From assembly GCA_032718475.1 (NCBI GenBank), contig JAUCBJ010000461.1:1-39522 (forward strand): a DNA stretch of 39,522 nt. Reading direction: 5' to 3'. How positions within the stretch are numbered: the stretch's first letter is position 1; each line of letters starts with the position of its first letter. The position numbers and the translations under genes are program-made. The notes under the pieces are model-generated. The model saw only the letters and a list, made by a program, of their open reading frames with translations. It did not search any database and was not told the origin of the DNA. Positions 10,233 through 20,435 of this stretch are shown piece by piece. The stretch is from Nemertoderma westbladi. Taxonomy: Eukaryota; Xenacoelomorpha; Nemertodermatida; Nemertodermatidae.

Positions 10233-11286
10233 TCATTCAATATGTCCTCCTCCAATATGCTGGACGTGATCCAGTCTTCTGCGCATCTCCTTGAAGCAAT
10301 TAGCGAAGTAATCCTGGGACAATGAACTAAAGGCATCCCGAATTGCCGTCTTCAGTTCCTCAACATTTTGAAGATTCTGGACGTACACTAGATTCTTCAC
10401 ATGCCCCCATAGACTAAAATCCAAGGGAGTCATGTCTGGTGATCGTGGCGGCCACTTTACAGGAGCATCTCGACCGATCCATCGTCCCTGAAAGTTTTCA
10501 TTGAGAAACTCTCTTACCAATAAGCCCCAGTGGGGTGGTGCACCGTCTTGTTGGAAGATTGCCGTGGAGAGATTTGATAACTGGGGAACAAAGTAGTCCT
10601 TTGGCAAGTCTAGGTAAGAGAGGCTGTTTACAGTAGAATGGTGGAAGAAATAGGGGCCAATTAGTTTGGTTTCGGACATCGCAGCCCACACTGTAACCTT
10701 TGGGGTAGGCCTATCCCTAAACTTTCTACAATTTTATGAGGATTCTCCTTTCACCAAATCCTACAATTCCATCTGTTTACTTGGCCGTTGATATGAAAAG
10801 TTGCCTCGTCGCTGACTCAGGCTCGTTACTCAGGTACTTATCATGGAGGTACTCTGCTATTTTAGAAGCGGCTTCAACTCGTGTTGAGTAATCTTAGGAT
10901 TGTAGTCCATGAACGACCTTGAGATTGTAAGCTCTAAAGTGAAGATTATTTGCAGTCCTATGCAAACATCCAAGACTAACATTTAGAGCCAATCAATGAT
11001 GCTCTACGTAATGAGGTTTCTGGGTGTGCGGTTAAATATTGGCCAATATTATTAACAACATTTTCACTAAGGGGCAGTCTACCGGAACCTTTCTTACGCA
11101 AAAGCGTTTTTTCGTTTCGAAATTTAATGACAATCCTAGATATGTCTTTCCTTGTAGGTCAGGTCGCCTTTCTCCAGGATATTTATGGGAATACTGTAGT
11201 GAAACAAGTTTTGCAGATTTCAGCTCAAAAAACTTACTTATGATGAAAACTTTCTGATCTCCAGAAAACATATTAGTTATTGACAT
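10233..11286 (-). pseudogene. Broken transposase, DDE superfamily endonuclease (DD41D spacing)
   Basis: The longest intact piece, 10233-10691 (152 residues), holds FQQDGAPPH, with the second catalytic Asp at residue 49, and PPRSPDMTPLDFSLWG, with the third at residue 91. The 41 residues between them match the described DD41D group of Tc1/mariner-like transposases. The first catalytic Asp is in SDEATFHINGQVNRWNC, read from about 10,813 leftward. An N-terminal DNA-binding region starts near 11,286 (FSGDQKVFIISKFFELKSA). The gene is dead: an in-frame TGA follows CRIW, the frame shifts between VESL and RDRPTPKVTVWAAM, and more shifts separate the helix-turn-helix region from the catalytic core. 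The intact protein would be about 350 residues. It would cut at the terminal repeats and insert at TA. Confidence 0.85.
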
Positions 11287-11609
11287 CTAAATGTAACCAA
11301 AAAAGTTTATATGCTGTAATTATGTAGTGACTGTAGGCCTAACCATGAAGACATCAATAACAGTAGACAACCAATATGCAACACATGTACCAATATGTAA
11401 CAAATGCACAATTAAAACACACTTAAAGCTACAGATAGTGATGATGTTGTCTAGAATAAATAAATTTAGATTGTTACTATGACTTCACTAATACTTAATT
11501 TAGATCAATATTTAAAATTTGTCTTATATTCAACATCTCCCTCATAAATTATCTGAGAACATTTCATACTATTTTTCAGAATAAGTGTTAGTGTGAATAA
11601 TGTATGTTA

Positions 11610-11754
11610 CCATAGCAACTAAAATATTCCATACCCAAACCAAAGTTTAAGTTTATCTTTTGGCTTCAAATTGCCACCAAAACTAGGAAATTAGGTTGAG
11701 ATCGCGCAAAGTTATTAAAAAACAAAAACGTGTCAAATTTTGTGGAACACCCTG
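11610..11754. repeat. Right terminal inverted repeat of the DD41D element
   Basis: Reverse complement of 9877-10021. The transposase reads away from this end. Confidence 0.9.
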
Positions 11755-12540
11755 TATATCAAGTATAAGGAACAACATGCACTATTTTTCAGTTCCTAGT
11801 TGCCATGGTAACTTTGAATATAAATGGACTATATTAGCCGTCGAGTCATTAATTTAACCACCATCCCTATTATATTGAGTGAAATGAAAAAAATGCAATA
11901 TGTTTTACTATCTAGATGTCATGGCAACTCATCAGAACAGAGTTGACAAAAGTGTTTTTCATATCACTTAGCTGTTTTCACCATGCAATGACCGCATTTA
12001 GAAAGATAAGTGAGGTAGACAATATGTTACATATATTTAAGAGATATAATATAATCACATAACTTAAGGCTAAATGTGGTGACACTATGTGGTGACATCA
12101 CATCAACAATAATTCTGGTACGTGGAGCGAGTTTTATAAAAGTACGCCAAGCTTACCACTATCTCAACCTGGGTGTTTATCAGTCTGTCTGTCTGTCGCT
12201 CTAATCTTCGAAAGCTTATTTATCTGGAACTCTCCCATTTCTTAAACTAAAACTTATAGGGCGGATCTAGGCCCTATAAAAAAAGTTTAGAAACTTTACA
12301 TACAAACAGACTTCTACAGTTCGTCTGTCAGCCTCTAAAGGGTTACATATCTAAACATAAAATGTCGGCCCATTTCTTTTTTGCTTTTAATCCATTCAGG
12401 GTAAAATGTGGCAGATACTTACTAGACCGTCAACTGTGTCTTTCAAAAGAAGTTAGCAACTAGGAACTGAAAAATGGTGCATATAGTTACTTATCTGCTT
12501 ATAGCCTACTTGAGAAATTGGTGGTAGACTCTGGTCGTAA

Positions 12541-12867
12541 CTAGGACTAGAGAGCCGCTTACCTACCTACATAAACCAATATTGGAGGCTGAGTTCCGTT
12601 TTGTAGAATCTATGCCTCACAAACACTAAAGTTGTAAAAAAATTGAGTATGTAATGGATTTTGCTCAAATTGCAAAATCCTAAATCCTTGCAAACCTTTT
12701 ACACTTCGATGCACTTTAACACATGTAATCATGTTTAAGAAATTCCACCAACAATAATTGTTTGCTGGCTATACTTATTTTTCTCCCTATTTTTGGGTAT
12801 ATTCGAGCAAATTATAGGCTAAAAGAATTTAAAAATAAAAATATTTATGCTGCCACCATGAAATCCA
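12541..12867. other. Intergenic, no gene recognised
   Basis: AT-rich sequence between the nested transposons and the LINE fragment. Nothing further can be supported. Confidence 0.4.
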
Positions 12868-12990
12868 CAAATAGCATGCATTTAGAATGCTATGCCTGCT
12901 TATCGACAAAATTGTGTCGCCACATCGACATCGCTCTACCCTCACCATGACTTTCGCGAGATTTATCCGCATTCCGCATCTTTAACTTAG
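12868..12990 (-). mobile_element. 3'-end fragment of the same LINE family as 15550-17606
   Basis: It aligns with about 15,556-15,660. Shared blocks include AGAATGCT, CTTATCGACAAAATT, CGCCACA, CATGAC and ATCCGCATC. In the second copy this segment encodes the extreme C-terminus of the reverse transcriptase protein and the start of the 3' region. Only about 120 bp remain, as expected for a heavily 5'-truncated LINE insertion. Confidence 0.65.
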
Positions 12991-13101
12991 ATACCGGTAG
13001 ATAGATTTATTTATACATTATGTAAGAACAATAACAAATACACCAAACAATGTACCGGTATAAAGGTATTGTCCAACATAACATATAGGATTACCCCTAA
13101 A

Positions 13102-13926
13102 GCCTGTATGGAATCCATCCAAAAAGTGCGCCGGATAGCGCGCCGACCAATTTTTATGCGCGCCGCGCGCCGATGCCATTTCGAAGAAAAACCCCGCGCC
13201 AACTAAATTTTTAAGCACGCCGATGCAATTTCGAAGAAACCCCGCGCCAACTAAATTTTTAAGCGCGCCACACATTGAAACAATTTTGAAGAGCGCCACG
13301 CCAATGCAAATTCAATTTTGAGGGAGTGTAACCAATCTGTCAATGTCAGTCAGTACTGCTGTTCCAGTCCCTGCTGCCCTATATCTGTATCTGTGTATAC
13401 AACAGTAGCCTAACCACTGAACCATAACCATACAACAGAAAAAGAAAGGCGAGCGAAGCGAGCCGAAATTTTTAAACAGCTAATGCTATTTTTAAGGCAC
13501 TTATCCATAATTGTTAAACCTGTAATGCTGTAAACTAACAAATCGGCGCCGGTTTTTATTTTTGGGAGCGCCACGCGCCGCCCTATATCTGTATACAACA
13601 GTAGCTTAACCACTGAACCATATAACAGAAAAAGAAAGGCGAGCGAAGCGAGCCGAAATTTTTAAACAGCTAACAGGCTAATGCTATTTTTAAGGCACTT
13701 ATCCATAATTGTTAAACCTGTAAACTAACAAATCGGCGCCGGTTTTTATTTTTGGGAGCGCCATGCGCCAAAGCTGAAAGCCGGCGCGCTTTACGATTTT
13801 CAAGAGCGCCACGCGCCAAAGTCGGCGTGCTTTACGATTTTCGAGCGCGCCACGCGCCACATTGACGCGCTTTTATTGCAAAGTGCGCCGGATTAATCCG
13901 GCGCAAAGTGTATGGATTCCAGTCTG
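13102..13926. mobile_element. hAT-like MITE, copy 1 (825 bp)
   Basis: It shares both ends and most of its interior with the element at 16172-16744. It starts GCCTGTATGGAATCCATCC and ends GTATGGATTCCAGTCTG, and the ends form imperfect inverted repeats around GAATCCAT and GCGCCGGAT. Flanks CCCCTAAA (13094-13101) and GCCCTAAA (13927-13934) are a 7-of-8 match, consistent with an 8-bp hAT-type duplication. The interior is full of GGCGCGC-type words and the near-palindrome GCGAGCGAAGCGAGC. A block of about 170 bp (about 13,385-13,565) is repeated in tandem at about 13,565-13,775, which explains its greater length. No coding capacity. Confidence 0.75.
13385..13775. repeat. Internal tandem duplication in hAT-like MITE copy 1
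   Basis: The block containing ACAGAAAAAGAAAGGCGAGC and the following GGCGCCGGTTTTTATTTTTG occurs twice in a row here and only once in the copy at 16172-16744. Confidence 0.75.
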
Positions 13927-14111
13927 GCCCTAAAGCTTTGCAGGTCCATTCCACGAGAAGTGGTCCCAGGGGAAAGAATATTTTTTCCTTCCTATCACGT
14001 CATTGCATATCTTATAATATACATATAAGATCGAATTTTCTAGAACAGTGATTGTTTCTTAGTCATTCCATGTTATATTGAAAATATTTGACTTAAAAGT
14101 TTGCCATAATA

Positions 14112-15398
14112 CAGTTAGGTACAATGGCCAAATCTGGCAATGATTGTGATTGCCATATTTGGCAACCAAGCAAAATCTGGCAAAATTTCTGATTGCCTAA
14201 TTTGGCAGCTACATAAACCCGTTGCTGCCATATTTGGCAACTTAACTAACTCATTGAATATGGCTTTATTTGGTTCTGCATCATTAAGTCCTATCAGTCT
14301 ATGGTCATTCCTTAGATCCTGAAATGTTAAGGGGTAGGGCCAGGTTATACTTATAGTGGCATATTCTAACCAACTGACCAATCGGCCAATATACCCTAAT
14401 AAATGAGAGTCAACTGGTCAATAACACAAAAACATCCTGACTGCGTGACTGGTGATAGTTTATTTTTGCTAGTAGTCTCTGGTGCTGCTTGGGGATGTGG
14501 TTGATCTTGATTGTTGCTTGTACCAATAATAGTTAAAGATTGTAGTAACTGCAGAACTGTGTAACAGTGTAATGCGGATACAATTGCCTTGCAAATTGCA
14601 ATCTAAATCATCCATCACTCTGTACAGCTATATCAGTATATCTATCTTTCCATTCCTACATATAATGAAAATCATTTGATCCCGTTTTTCATTAGGGCCT
14701 ACTAGAAACAATTTGGTTGAATCTTTTAGTCTTTTAACACGCGTTTTGGTTTTCTCAGTCTTTCTAAATTTTGACACAAATTCTATTTTTCTTCTGTCAC
14801 GCCGTTTCTCAAACAGTCAAACTTTAACCCTTGCTTGCTTGCTACCTTGTGGCGATGTTCACGTTGTCAAGTATTATTACGTTTAGTTCTATTTCAGCCT
14901 TTGATTGAAGCATGTGATTCTTTAGTTTTGTTTATGCCTATACCAGTCTGCCAGTACGGTATCTGTTGCAGACTGTAACAGTTGTATCTGATGTTTATAA
15001 ATCACCACAACTCGACAAGGGTAAGCAAGCAGTAAGCAATTTTAAAGTAATTTACAATGACATAGTAATTGACATGGCTGCACATTAATAATGGTTGCCA
15101 AAAATGGCAACCATTATTTTACTTTAATTTTAATGGTTGCCAAAAATGGCAATAATTATTTTAGGCACATTTCTGCCTATTGCTAAGAGAAATTCAGACG
15201 ATGATTTTTTTTCTTATACGGTCAATTATATTTAAATTTCGCGCTCTTTTCACTTACCTATTTACCAAAATGCGATTTTGCTTCTGGCTGTCTGGGCGTG
15301 CGAAAATTAGAAAAACCAAAAGTTGCCAGATTTGGCAATAAACATTGCCATATGTGGCAACTTTTGAGGTTGCCAGATTTGGCCATTGTACCTAACTG
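14112..15398. mobile_element. TA-flanked inverted-repeat element (1,287 bp) rich in TTGCCA/TGGCAA pairs
   Basis: It begins CAGTTAGGTACAATGGCCAA at 14112 and ends with the exact complement at 15398, with TA on both sides (14110-14111 and 15399-15400). The ends and interior carry many short hairpin-like pairs TTGCCA-N4/5-TGGCAA, for example at about 14,150, 14,230, 15,090, 15,135, 15,323 and 15,348. There is no transposase. It is probably a non-autonomous element mobilised by a TA-targeting (Tc1/mariner- or pogo-like) transposase. Confidence 0.7.
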
Positions 15399-15549
15399 TA
15401 ATATTGCAGTTATCAAAATAAAATTGCACTTATTATGAATTTGGCTGGAAATGATAAAAAAATTCATGTTTACTAAAACTTTTCTTGTCATTACATAAGT
15501 CAGTAAGTATTAAAGTCTAATTAATGTAAGGAAACTACTAGGATCGGCA

Positions 15550-17606
15550 TGCTGCATTGCAGCTGCATTTTTAAGAATGCTGTGCCGGCTTATCGACAAA
15601 ATTGCACCGCCACAACTCCCTATCACCCATGACATTTGCTAGATCATCCGCATCTTCAAGGCCAGTGTCCTTTAAGATGCGTCTCAAGAAAGTCATGGGC
15701 TGTCCACCATGCTTATTCACTCCATGACTGCATGAGGCTGCCAAAGTACAAGATTATGCACTGGCTGGTCCTCACGGCGAAAGCAATGCCCTGCAAAGCG
15801 GAGGCGATTTTGTTCTAGTGTCAAGCTTGGGGGCACCAATGCAGCAATGAGACACCTCCAATGTTATATAGTGTCTGGTTGGAGATGTGTGCATTGTACT
15901 TGACACAATGAATCCGGCGTAGCATTTTGTGAATGTGCCATCCAAAGATTTGGTGTCCTCATCAGTTAGAGCCCAGCATGGACTCCCAATACTCCCATAG
16001 AGGAGTACCTACTGCTGTACTGGAACTACTGCTGCTCTAAAATAATCGGACCTTAAGTGTCCGATTAATTCTCGGTAACTTCCAAATCCTGGAAAGCCTA
16101 TTCAAGGCTGCCCATGCCTTTCCCTTACGTATTCGAGGGTCCTCACCTGACTTCCGGATCCATGATCCCAGGCCTGTATGGAATCCATCCAAAAAGTGCG
16201 CCGGATAGCGCGCCAACCAATTTTTATGTGCGCCGCGCGCCGATGCACTTTCAAAGAAACCCCGTGCCAACGAAATTTTTAAGCGCGCCGCACATTGAAA
16301 CAATTTTGAAGAGCGCCACGGCCAGACGGCCACCAGCAGGCAGCAGGGGCCACGCCAATGCAATTTCAATTTTGAAGGAATGTAACCAGTCTGTCAATGT
16401 CAGTACGGTACTGCTGTCAGGCTGTACCTGTCCCGTCCCCTGGTCCCTGCTGCCCAGTACAGCAGTAGCCTAAGCCTAACCACTGAACCATACAACAGAA
16501 ACAAGCCAATGATAAAAAGAAAAGCGAGCGAAGCGAGCCGAAATTTTTAAACAACTAATGCAATTTTTAAGGCACTTCCGTAATTGTTAAACTAACAATC
16601 GGCGCCGGTTTTCATTTTTGGGAGCGCCACGCGCCAAAGCCGGCGCGCTTTACGATTTTCAAGCGCACCACGTGCCACATTGGCGCGCTTTTATTGCAAA
16701 GTGCGCCGGATTAATCCGGCGCAAAGTGTATGGATTCTAGTCTGGATCCCAGGTAACAGAAGTCATCCACATGCTCAAGCATACCATCTTTTGAGCTTAT
16801 GCTCATCCGATCAGAGACTTGCTGAGAACTTTCAAAGATAACTGTCAAAATTTTGGTCTTTCTGGAGTTAATAAAAAGACAACACTAGAAGCAGCATGTT
16901 CTAATGAGCTGAGGAGCCGCTGGGCTCCCTCTAGTGATTCTGAGAGTACTCCTAAGTCATCAGCAAAGTCTAGATCAGTTAGGTACTTGGCAGGATTTCG
17001 TTGACTTCTGGAGCCAGTAGGTGGAGTTATCATCACCCCATCACCATTATGATGATCTAAGGAGATGCGTAGAACATAGTCAACAACAATTATGAACAAG
17101 AATGGTGCAAGTGTGTCTCCCTGGAGGACGCCCCATAACACTTCAAATGGTTCTGTGTCACCGTCAACAGTAGACACAAATGTTGTCGAACCATCGTATA
17201 CTGATCTAATTGCTGCAATAATTTCATCAGGAATCCCATATAATGAAAGTATGCTGAACTTCCGTGAGCGAGAGACTGAGTCAAAGGCCTTGAAGAAGTC
17301 AACAAAGATAAAAGCCAGATGCCTGTCTTTCTTTTTTGATAACTCTTCAATTATCCTTCTAAGTGCCAAAATGGGCTCCACAGTCCCACGACCTTTACGG
17401 AACCCATTCTGATTTCCACGGAGCAGTCTCTCAATGGGATCCCTGATGCGATTTAATAGAATTCTATTGTATAGCTTTGCAGCAATTGAGATCAATCAGA
17501 TTCCCCGAAAAGAACCATAGAGTGTTAGGTTGCCCTTCTTGGGAACTGGCACCAACTTATTTGTTTTCATTTCTTGTGGGACAATTGCCTTTACAGCTTT
17601 ATACAG
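15550..17606 (-). pseudogene. Dead LINE (non-LTR retrotransposon) reverse transcriptase, split by a MITE
   Basis: Reading leftward from 17606, the start VPQEMKTNKLVPVPKKGNLT leads into an in-frame TGA just before ISIAAK. Then follows the longest open piece (16845-17495, 216 residues) with NGFRKGRGTV, FVDFFKAFDSV (catalytic Asp), GVLQGDTLAPFLF and LTDLDFADD (the paired catalytic Asp). After a frame shift, MLEHVDDFCYLGS reaches the MITE at 16745. Past the MITE, reading resumes with IRKGKAWAALNRLSRIWK and ends, after more shifts and a TGA, in ILKDTGLEDADDLANVMGDR. Thus the thumb and C-terminus are present, but the endonuclease half is gone, as usual for 5' truncation. Motif style suggests an endonuclease-type LINE (RTE- or CR1-related); I cannot assign the clade. 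It once copied its own RNA into the genome by target-primed reverse transcription. Confidence 0.85.
16172..16744. mobile_element. hAT-like MITE, copy 2 (573 bp), inserted in the LINE
   Basis: It shares ends and interior with copy 1 at 13102-13926 (start GCCTGTATGGAATCC, end GGATTCTAGTCTG). It is flanked by perfect 8-bp duplications GATCCCAG (16164-16171 and 16745-16752). Removing the element and one duplication joins the LINE reading frame from CYLGS straight into WIRKSGE, which is independent proof of insertion into an existing LINE. It has one GGCGAGC-type block where copy 1 has two. Confidence 0.85.
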
Positions 17607-18231
17607 TTATAACAGTATAAGTTAAGTGAAGTGTAAATTTATGAGTTTGAAGTTTGAAAATTGAGGTTATTTTCATGAAATAAATTAAAAATCATATAGG
17701 CTGATAGGGCCCACAGTTCTATGGGATCTGTCAGTCTGTATTTAAAATTTTAGTATTATTTTTTATAATTATTAGCTAGAATTTGAGCAAGATTACATAT
17801 GAATATAAATACAAATAGTAAGTATGTATAAATGTATTACTGTCTATCAGCTGCCCGACCGAACCATCTTTGAGCCTATTGACATGACATTGGTTTTTCA
17901 CTTTTTTCACACCTTTCAAGTACAACATTGTGGACAATCCATCTAAGTGGGGCGTAACGTGGAGCAGAAGAGGAAATGCAGGACACAAGTCAGTTTTTCG
18001 AAACTGTGCGGCGATGTCCAGTTACTTGAGTCATGTCTCATCGAAATACGTGACAATGTATGTGCGCCATCGTCAGATGGGCGTGGGCGATGGGCTATTC
18101 TTTTGAATATCAATGGGCTATTCTATGCTACCGTGTGACTGTGTGAGGTAAGAATGCCAGTACTAGCAACTTCATTATGATACGATATTCTATAGAGGAT
18201 TTATAGAGTGCAGTACAACCATTGTCCTTAT
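17607..18231. other. Intergenic, no gene recognised
   Basis: Moderately complex sequence. A 63-codon plus frame (17947-18138) and a 70-codon minus frame (17776-17988) overlap here, and neither resembles a known family. A single non-coding or unknown exon cannot be excluded. Confidence 0.35.
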
Positions 18232-18303
18232 CCTTAACCCAACAATTAGCAATATACAGACTGCCATCCTTAACCCAACAATTAGCAATATACAGACTGA
18301 CAT
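18232..18303. repeat. 36-bp tandem duplication, two copies
   Basis: The unit beginning CCTTAACCCAACAATTAGCA occurs at 18232 and again at 18268, almost unchanged. Confidence 0.85.
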
Positions 18304-18344
18304 AAATCAAAGAATTATGAAAGAAGTGTAACACATACTGCATA

Positions 18345-18815
18345 CTGTAAGGAATAAGGAATATTTATTTTATTTTAGGAATGTGCAGATTTTGGAATAC
18401 AATTGTATTCCTAAATAAGAAACCCAGGTCAAAAAGTTCTTATTTAGGGACTTTTAGTATTTATGTGTACAATTTCGATATCTTAAATAAGGTAAATTTA
18501 AAAAATCCCCCTTACAGCCTTACTGCCTTATTTAGGAACTAGTCGTATTTTTGATGCAATTTTAAAACGCTTGTAGAAAAAAAACCAGACGGTGAAATGT
18601 TTTCTGGTTTTTTGCTTTATGTTCAAGAAAGACCCAGCTTTTACATTGTGAAATAAAATTATGCGGTATTTTTTCCTGAAACAAGTTATTGCATATTATA
18701 TCGAAAAAAATATCCAAAAAAGGCCCAAAAACCCCTAAATAAGAGCCATTTTCCTTAAAATAAGAACCCACTTTTGGAGCTTATTTAAGGGTATGTTCCC
18801 TACTGTATTAAAACG
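18345..18815. repeat. Possible MITE with repeated CCTAAATAAG/CTTATTTAGG words
   Basis: The words CCTAAATAAG, CTTATTTAGG and TTATTTAAGG recur in both orientations between about 18,370 and 18,795, and an 18-bp perfect palindrome lies at 18394-18411. Both margins carry ACTGTA-like sequence (about 18,346 and 18,803), but the terminal repeats do not pair well enough to define ends. Confidence 0.35.
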
Positions 18816-19341
18816 GTCGTTAATTCAAGAAATACCGGTATATAAAAAATTACGAGGGACATTTTATAACTTGCCGGCATTTTCAGAAATTTTATTTTTA
18901 AAAAAGAATTCAGACGTACCGGTACCGGTACCGGCAGCAATGCACACCAAGCTACCAAGGAATAATATTTCAAAATTGCTTTGTTAGAATTGGAGGGAGG
19001 CCCTTTCTCCGCACAACACATTGACCTCCACTGTCTGACAGCTAACTAGGCCTACCCAGACAGCTCTAGGCATTGCAGCTAGCCAGACAACCAATACAGC
19101 AATCTGGCAATACGCCTATTGCTGTATTGAATATAATCTTGTAATCAACTCACCTTCTCGAAGCCTCTCCCCTCTAGTATACCTAAATCGACCATTGCAG
19201 TTCTGCAGTTCCAATAAAGCCAAAATAAGTCACATAGCACCATTAAAAACCTACAGCTGCATGGGCCTAACACTGTAACAGCCTAATGCCTAATGCAGTA
19301 CCGGTAATGAACCGCGAACCAGATGCCCGTTTCGCTGTTTG
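18816..19341. other. Intergenic, with TACCGG repeats and a small hairpin
   Basis: TACCGGTACCGGTACCGG lies at about 18,917-18,934. CAATACAGCAAT at about 19,092 pairs with ATTGCTGTATTG at about 19,118. No gene is recognised. Confidence 0.5.
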
Positions 19342-19349
19342 GGTACCGG

Positions 19350-20427
19350 CAGGGATGGCAAAAACCATGGTTTTTTGAAAAAAAATTTTTGGTTTTGGTT
19401 TTATTGTTTGGTTTTTTATGGTTTTTTTCGGTTTTTTATGGTTTTTTATGGTTTTTCTGTGGTTTATTTAAATCCAATACAGCAATACATACAAATGTAG
19501 GACCTACCTACAACAGTCTGACAGTATAACGCTTGCCCAATTGCCAATTGCCAATAGAACAAAATACTGGAATAACTGAATAAGCAGATAAGATAAGGCC
19601 ACATACAGATACAGTATGCTGGTTTGAAGCGTTTCTTCTGCTGTTCTGTTCTGTCCTTTCCTTACTCTCATCCTCATCCAACCCATCCACCATCAGCCCA
19701 TTTCAGCATGTGACAAAATACATACCAACGTCCAGACGTCTGCACTGCTCCACTGCACGCCAGGCTGCAAACCACCACTGAACCGCGCACAACGCAGGCT
19801 GCGCACAATATTTCAGCCGCGCAATATTGGACAATATACCGCGCATGCACCAAAAAAACGCGCACACCACATTTTAACAATGTTAACGACAGAACGAGAA
19901 ACATACGCCAGCGAAGCGAGCAAAACCTTTTCATTAACATTGCAAAATGAACAGATGAAAAGAAACGCGAGCAAAACTCAAAGTGAGAGAAATTTGTTCA
20001 TTCTAACAGCTGAACAGTGCAAAATGATAAGATAGGCCTAAAGAAACGCGAGCAAAACTCAAAATGAGCGAAATTTTTTCCTTCTAACAGTGCAAAATGA
20101 AAAAGAAACAAGAGCAAAACTCAAAGTGAGCGAAATTTTTTCATTCTACATGTAACAGTGCAAAATGAAAAAGAAACGCGAGCAAAACTCAAAGTGTTCG
20201 AAATTTTTTCATTCTAACAGTGCAAAATGAAAAAGAAACGCGACTACCCGTCGGGTGCAGTTTGATTTATAGGTATTACTACCTATTTACAGCGTTAATT
20301 GTAAAATTTTATGAAAAACCATAAAAAACCATAAAAAACCAATTTTTTCGCCTTTTTTTAAAAAGTTGGTTAAACCAAAAAACCATAAAAAACCAATGGT
20401 GAGAAAAACCATTGGTTGCCAACCCTG
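19350..20427. mobile_element. Non-autonomous hAT element, 1,078 bp
   Basis: The ends are CAGGGATGGCAAAAACCATG and its imperfect complement finishing GGTTGCCAACCCTG. Perfect 8-bp duplications GGTACCGG flank it (19342-19349 and 20428-20435). CAGGG ends with 8-bp duplications are the hallmark of hAT transposons. Subterminal regions are packed with GGTTTTTTATGG words on the left and their complement on the right. The core lacks a transposase and carries the tandem repeat at 19930-20245. Confidence 0.85.
19930..20245. repeat. About 61-bp tandem repeat (about five copies) inside the hAT element
   Basis: Each unit contains AAGAAACGCGAGCAAAACTC, then AAAGTGAGCGAAATTTTTTC and TAACAGTGCAAAATGA. The copies differ by small indels. 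The word GCGAGCAAAA/GAGCGAAA echoes the GCGAGCGAAGCGAGC motif in the hAT-like MITEs at 13102 and 16172, hinting at related families. Confidence 0.75.
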
Positions 20428-20435
20428 GGTACCGG

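Larger units (their letters stand above)
9877..11754 (-). mobile_element. DD41D-type Tc1/mariner-superfamily transposon, 1,878 bp, TA-flanked
   Basis: The element begins CAGGGTGTTCCACAAAATTT at 9877 and ends with its complement at 11754, flanked on both sides by TA (9875-9876 and 11755-11756). Its terminal inverted repeats, 9877-10021 and 11610-11754, are about 145 bp each and nearly identical. It carries a transposase gene on the minus strand that is no longer intact. The TA duplication, CAGGG ends and DDE-type protein place it in the IS630-Tc1-mariner superfamily. The well-matched repeats suggest moderately recent activity, perhaps driven from another copy. Confidence 0.9.
9850..12540. mobile_element. 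Older foldback/inverted-repeat element interrupted by the DD41D transposon
   Basis: GAGTCTACCACCAAT at about 9858-9872 reappears inverted at about 12,514-12,528. The sequence just right of the transposon, including TTTTTCAGTTCCTAGTTGC at about 11,786-11,804, reappears inverted at about 12,455-12,475. The left arm is therefore split by the transposon at 9877-11754, while the right arm (about 12,455-12,540) is intact. The outer ends and any target duplication of the older element could not be placed with certainty. Confidence 0.5.

Noticed and set aside
18345-18815. Defined MITE with TAC-GTA ends
   Set aside because: The two margins share only short words and do not form a convincing inverted repeat, so it is listed only as a low-confidence repeat.
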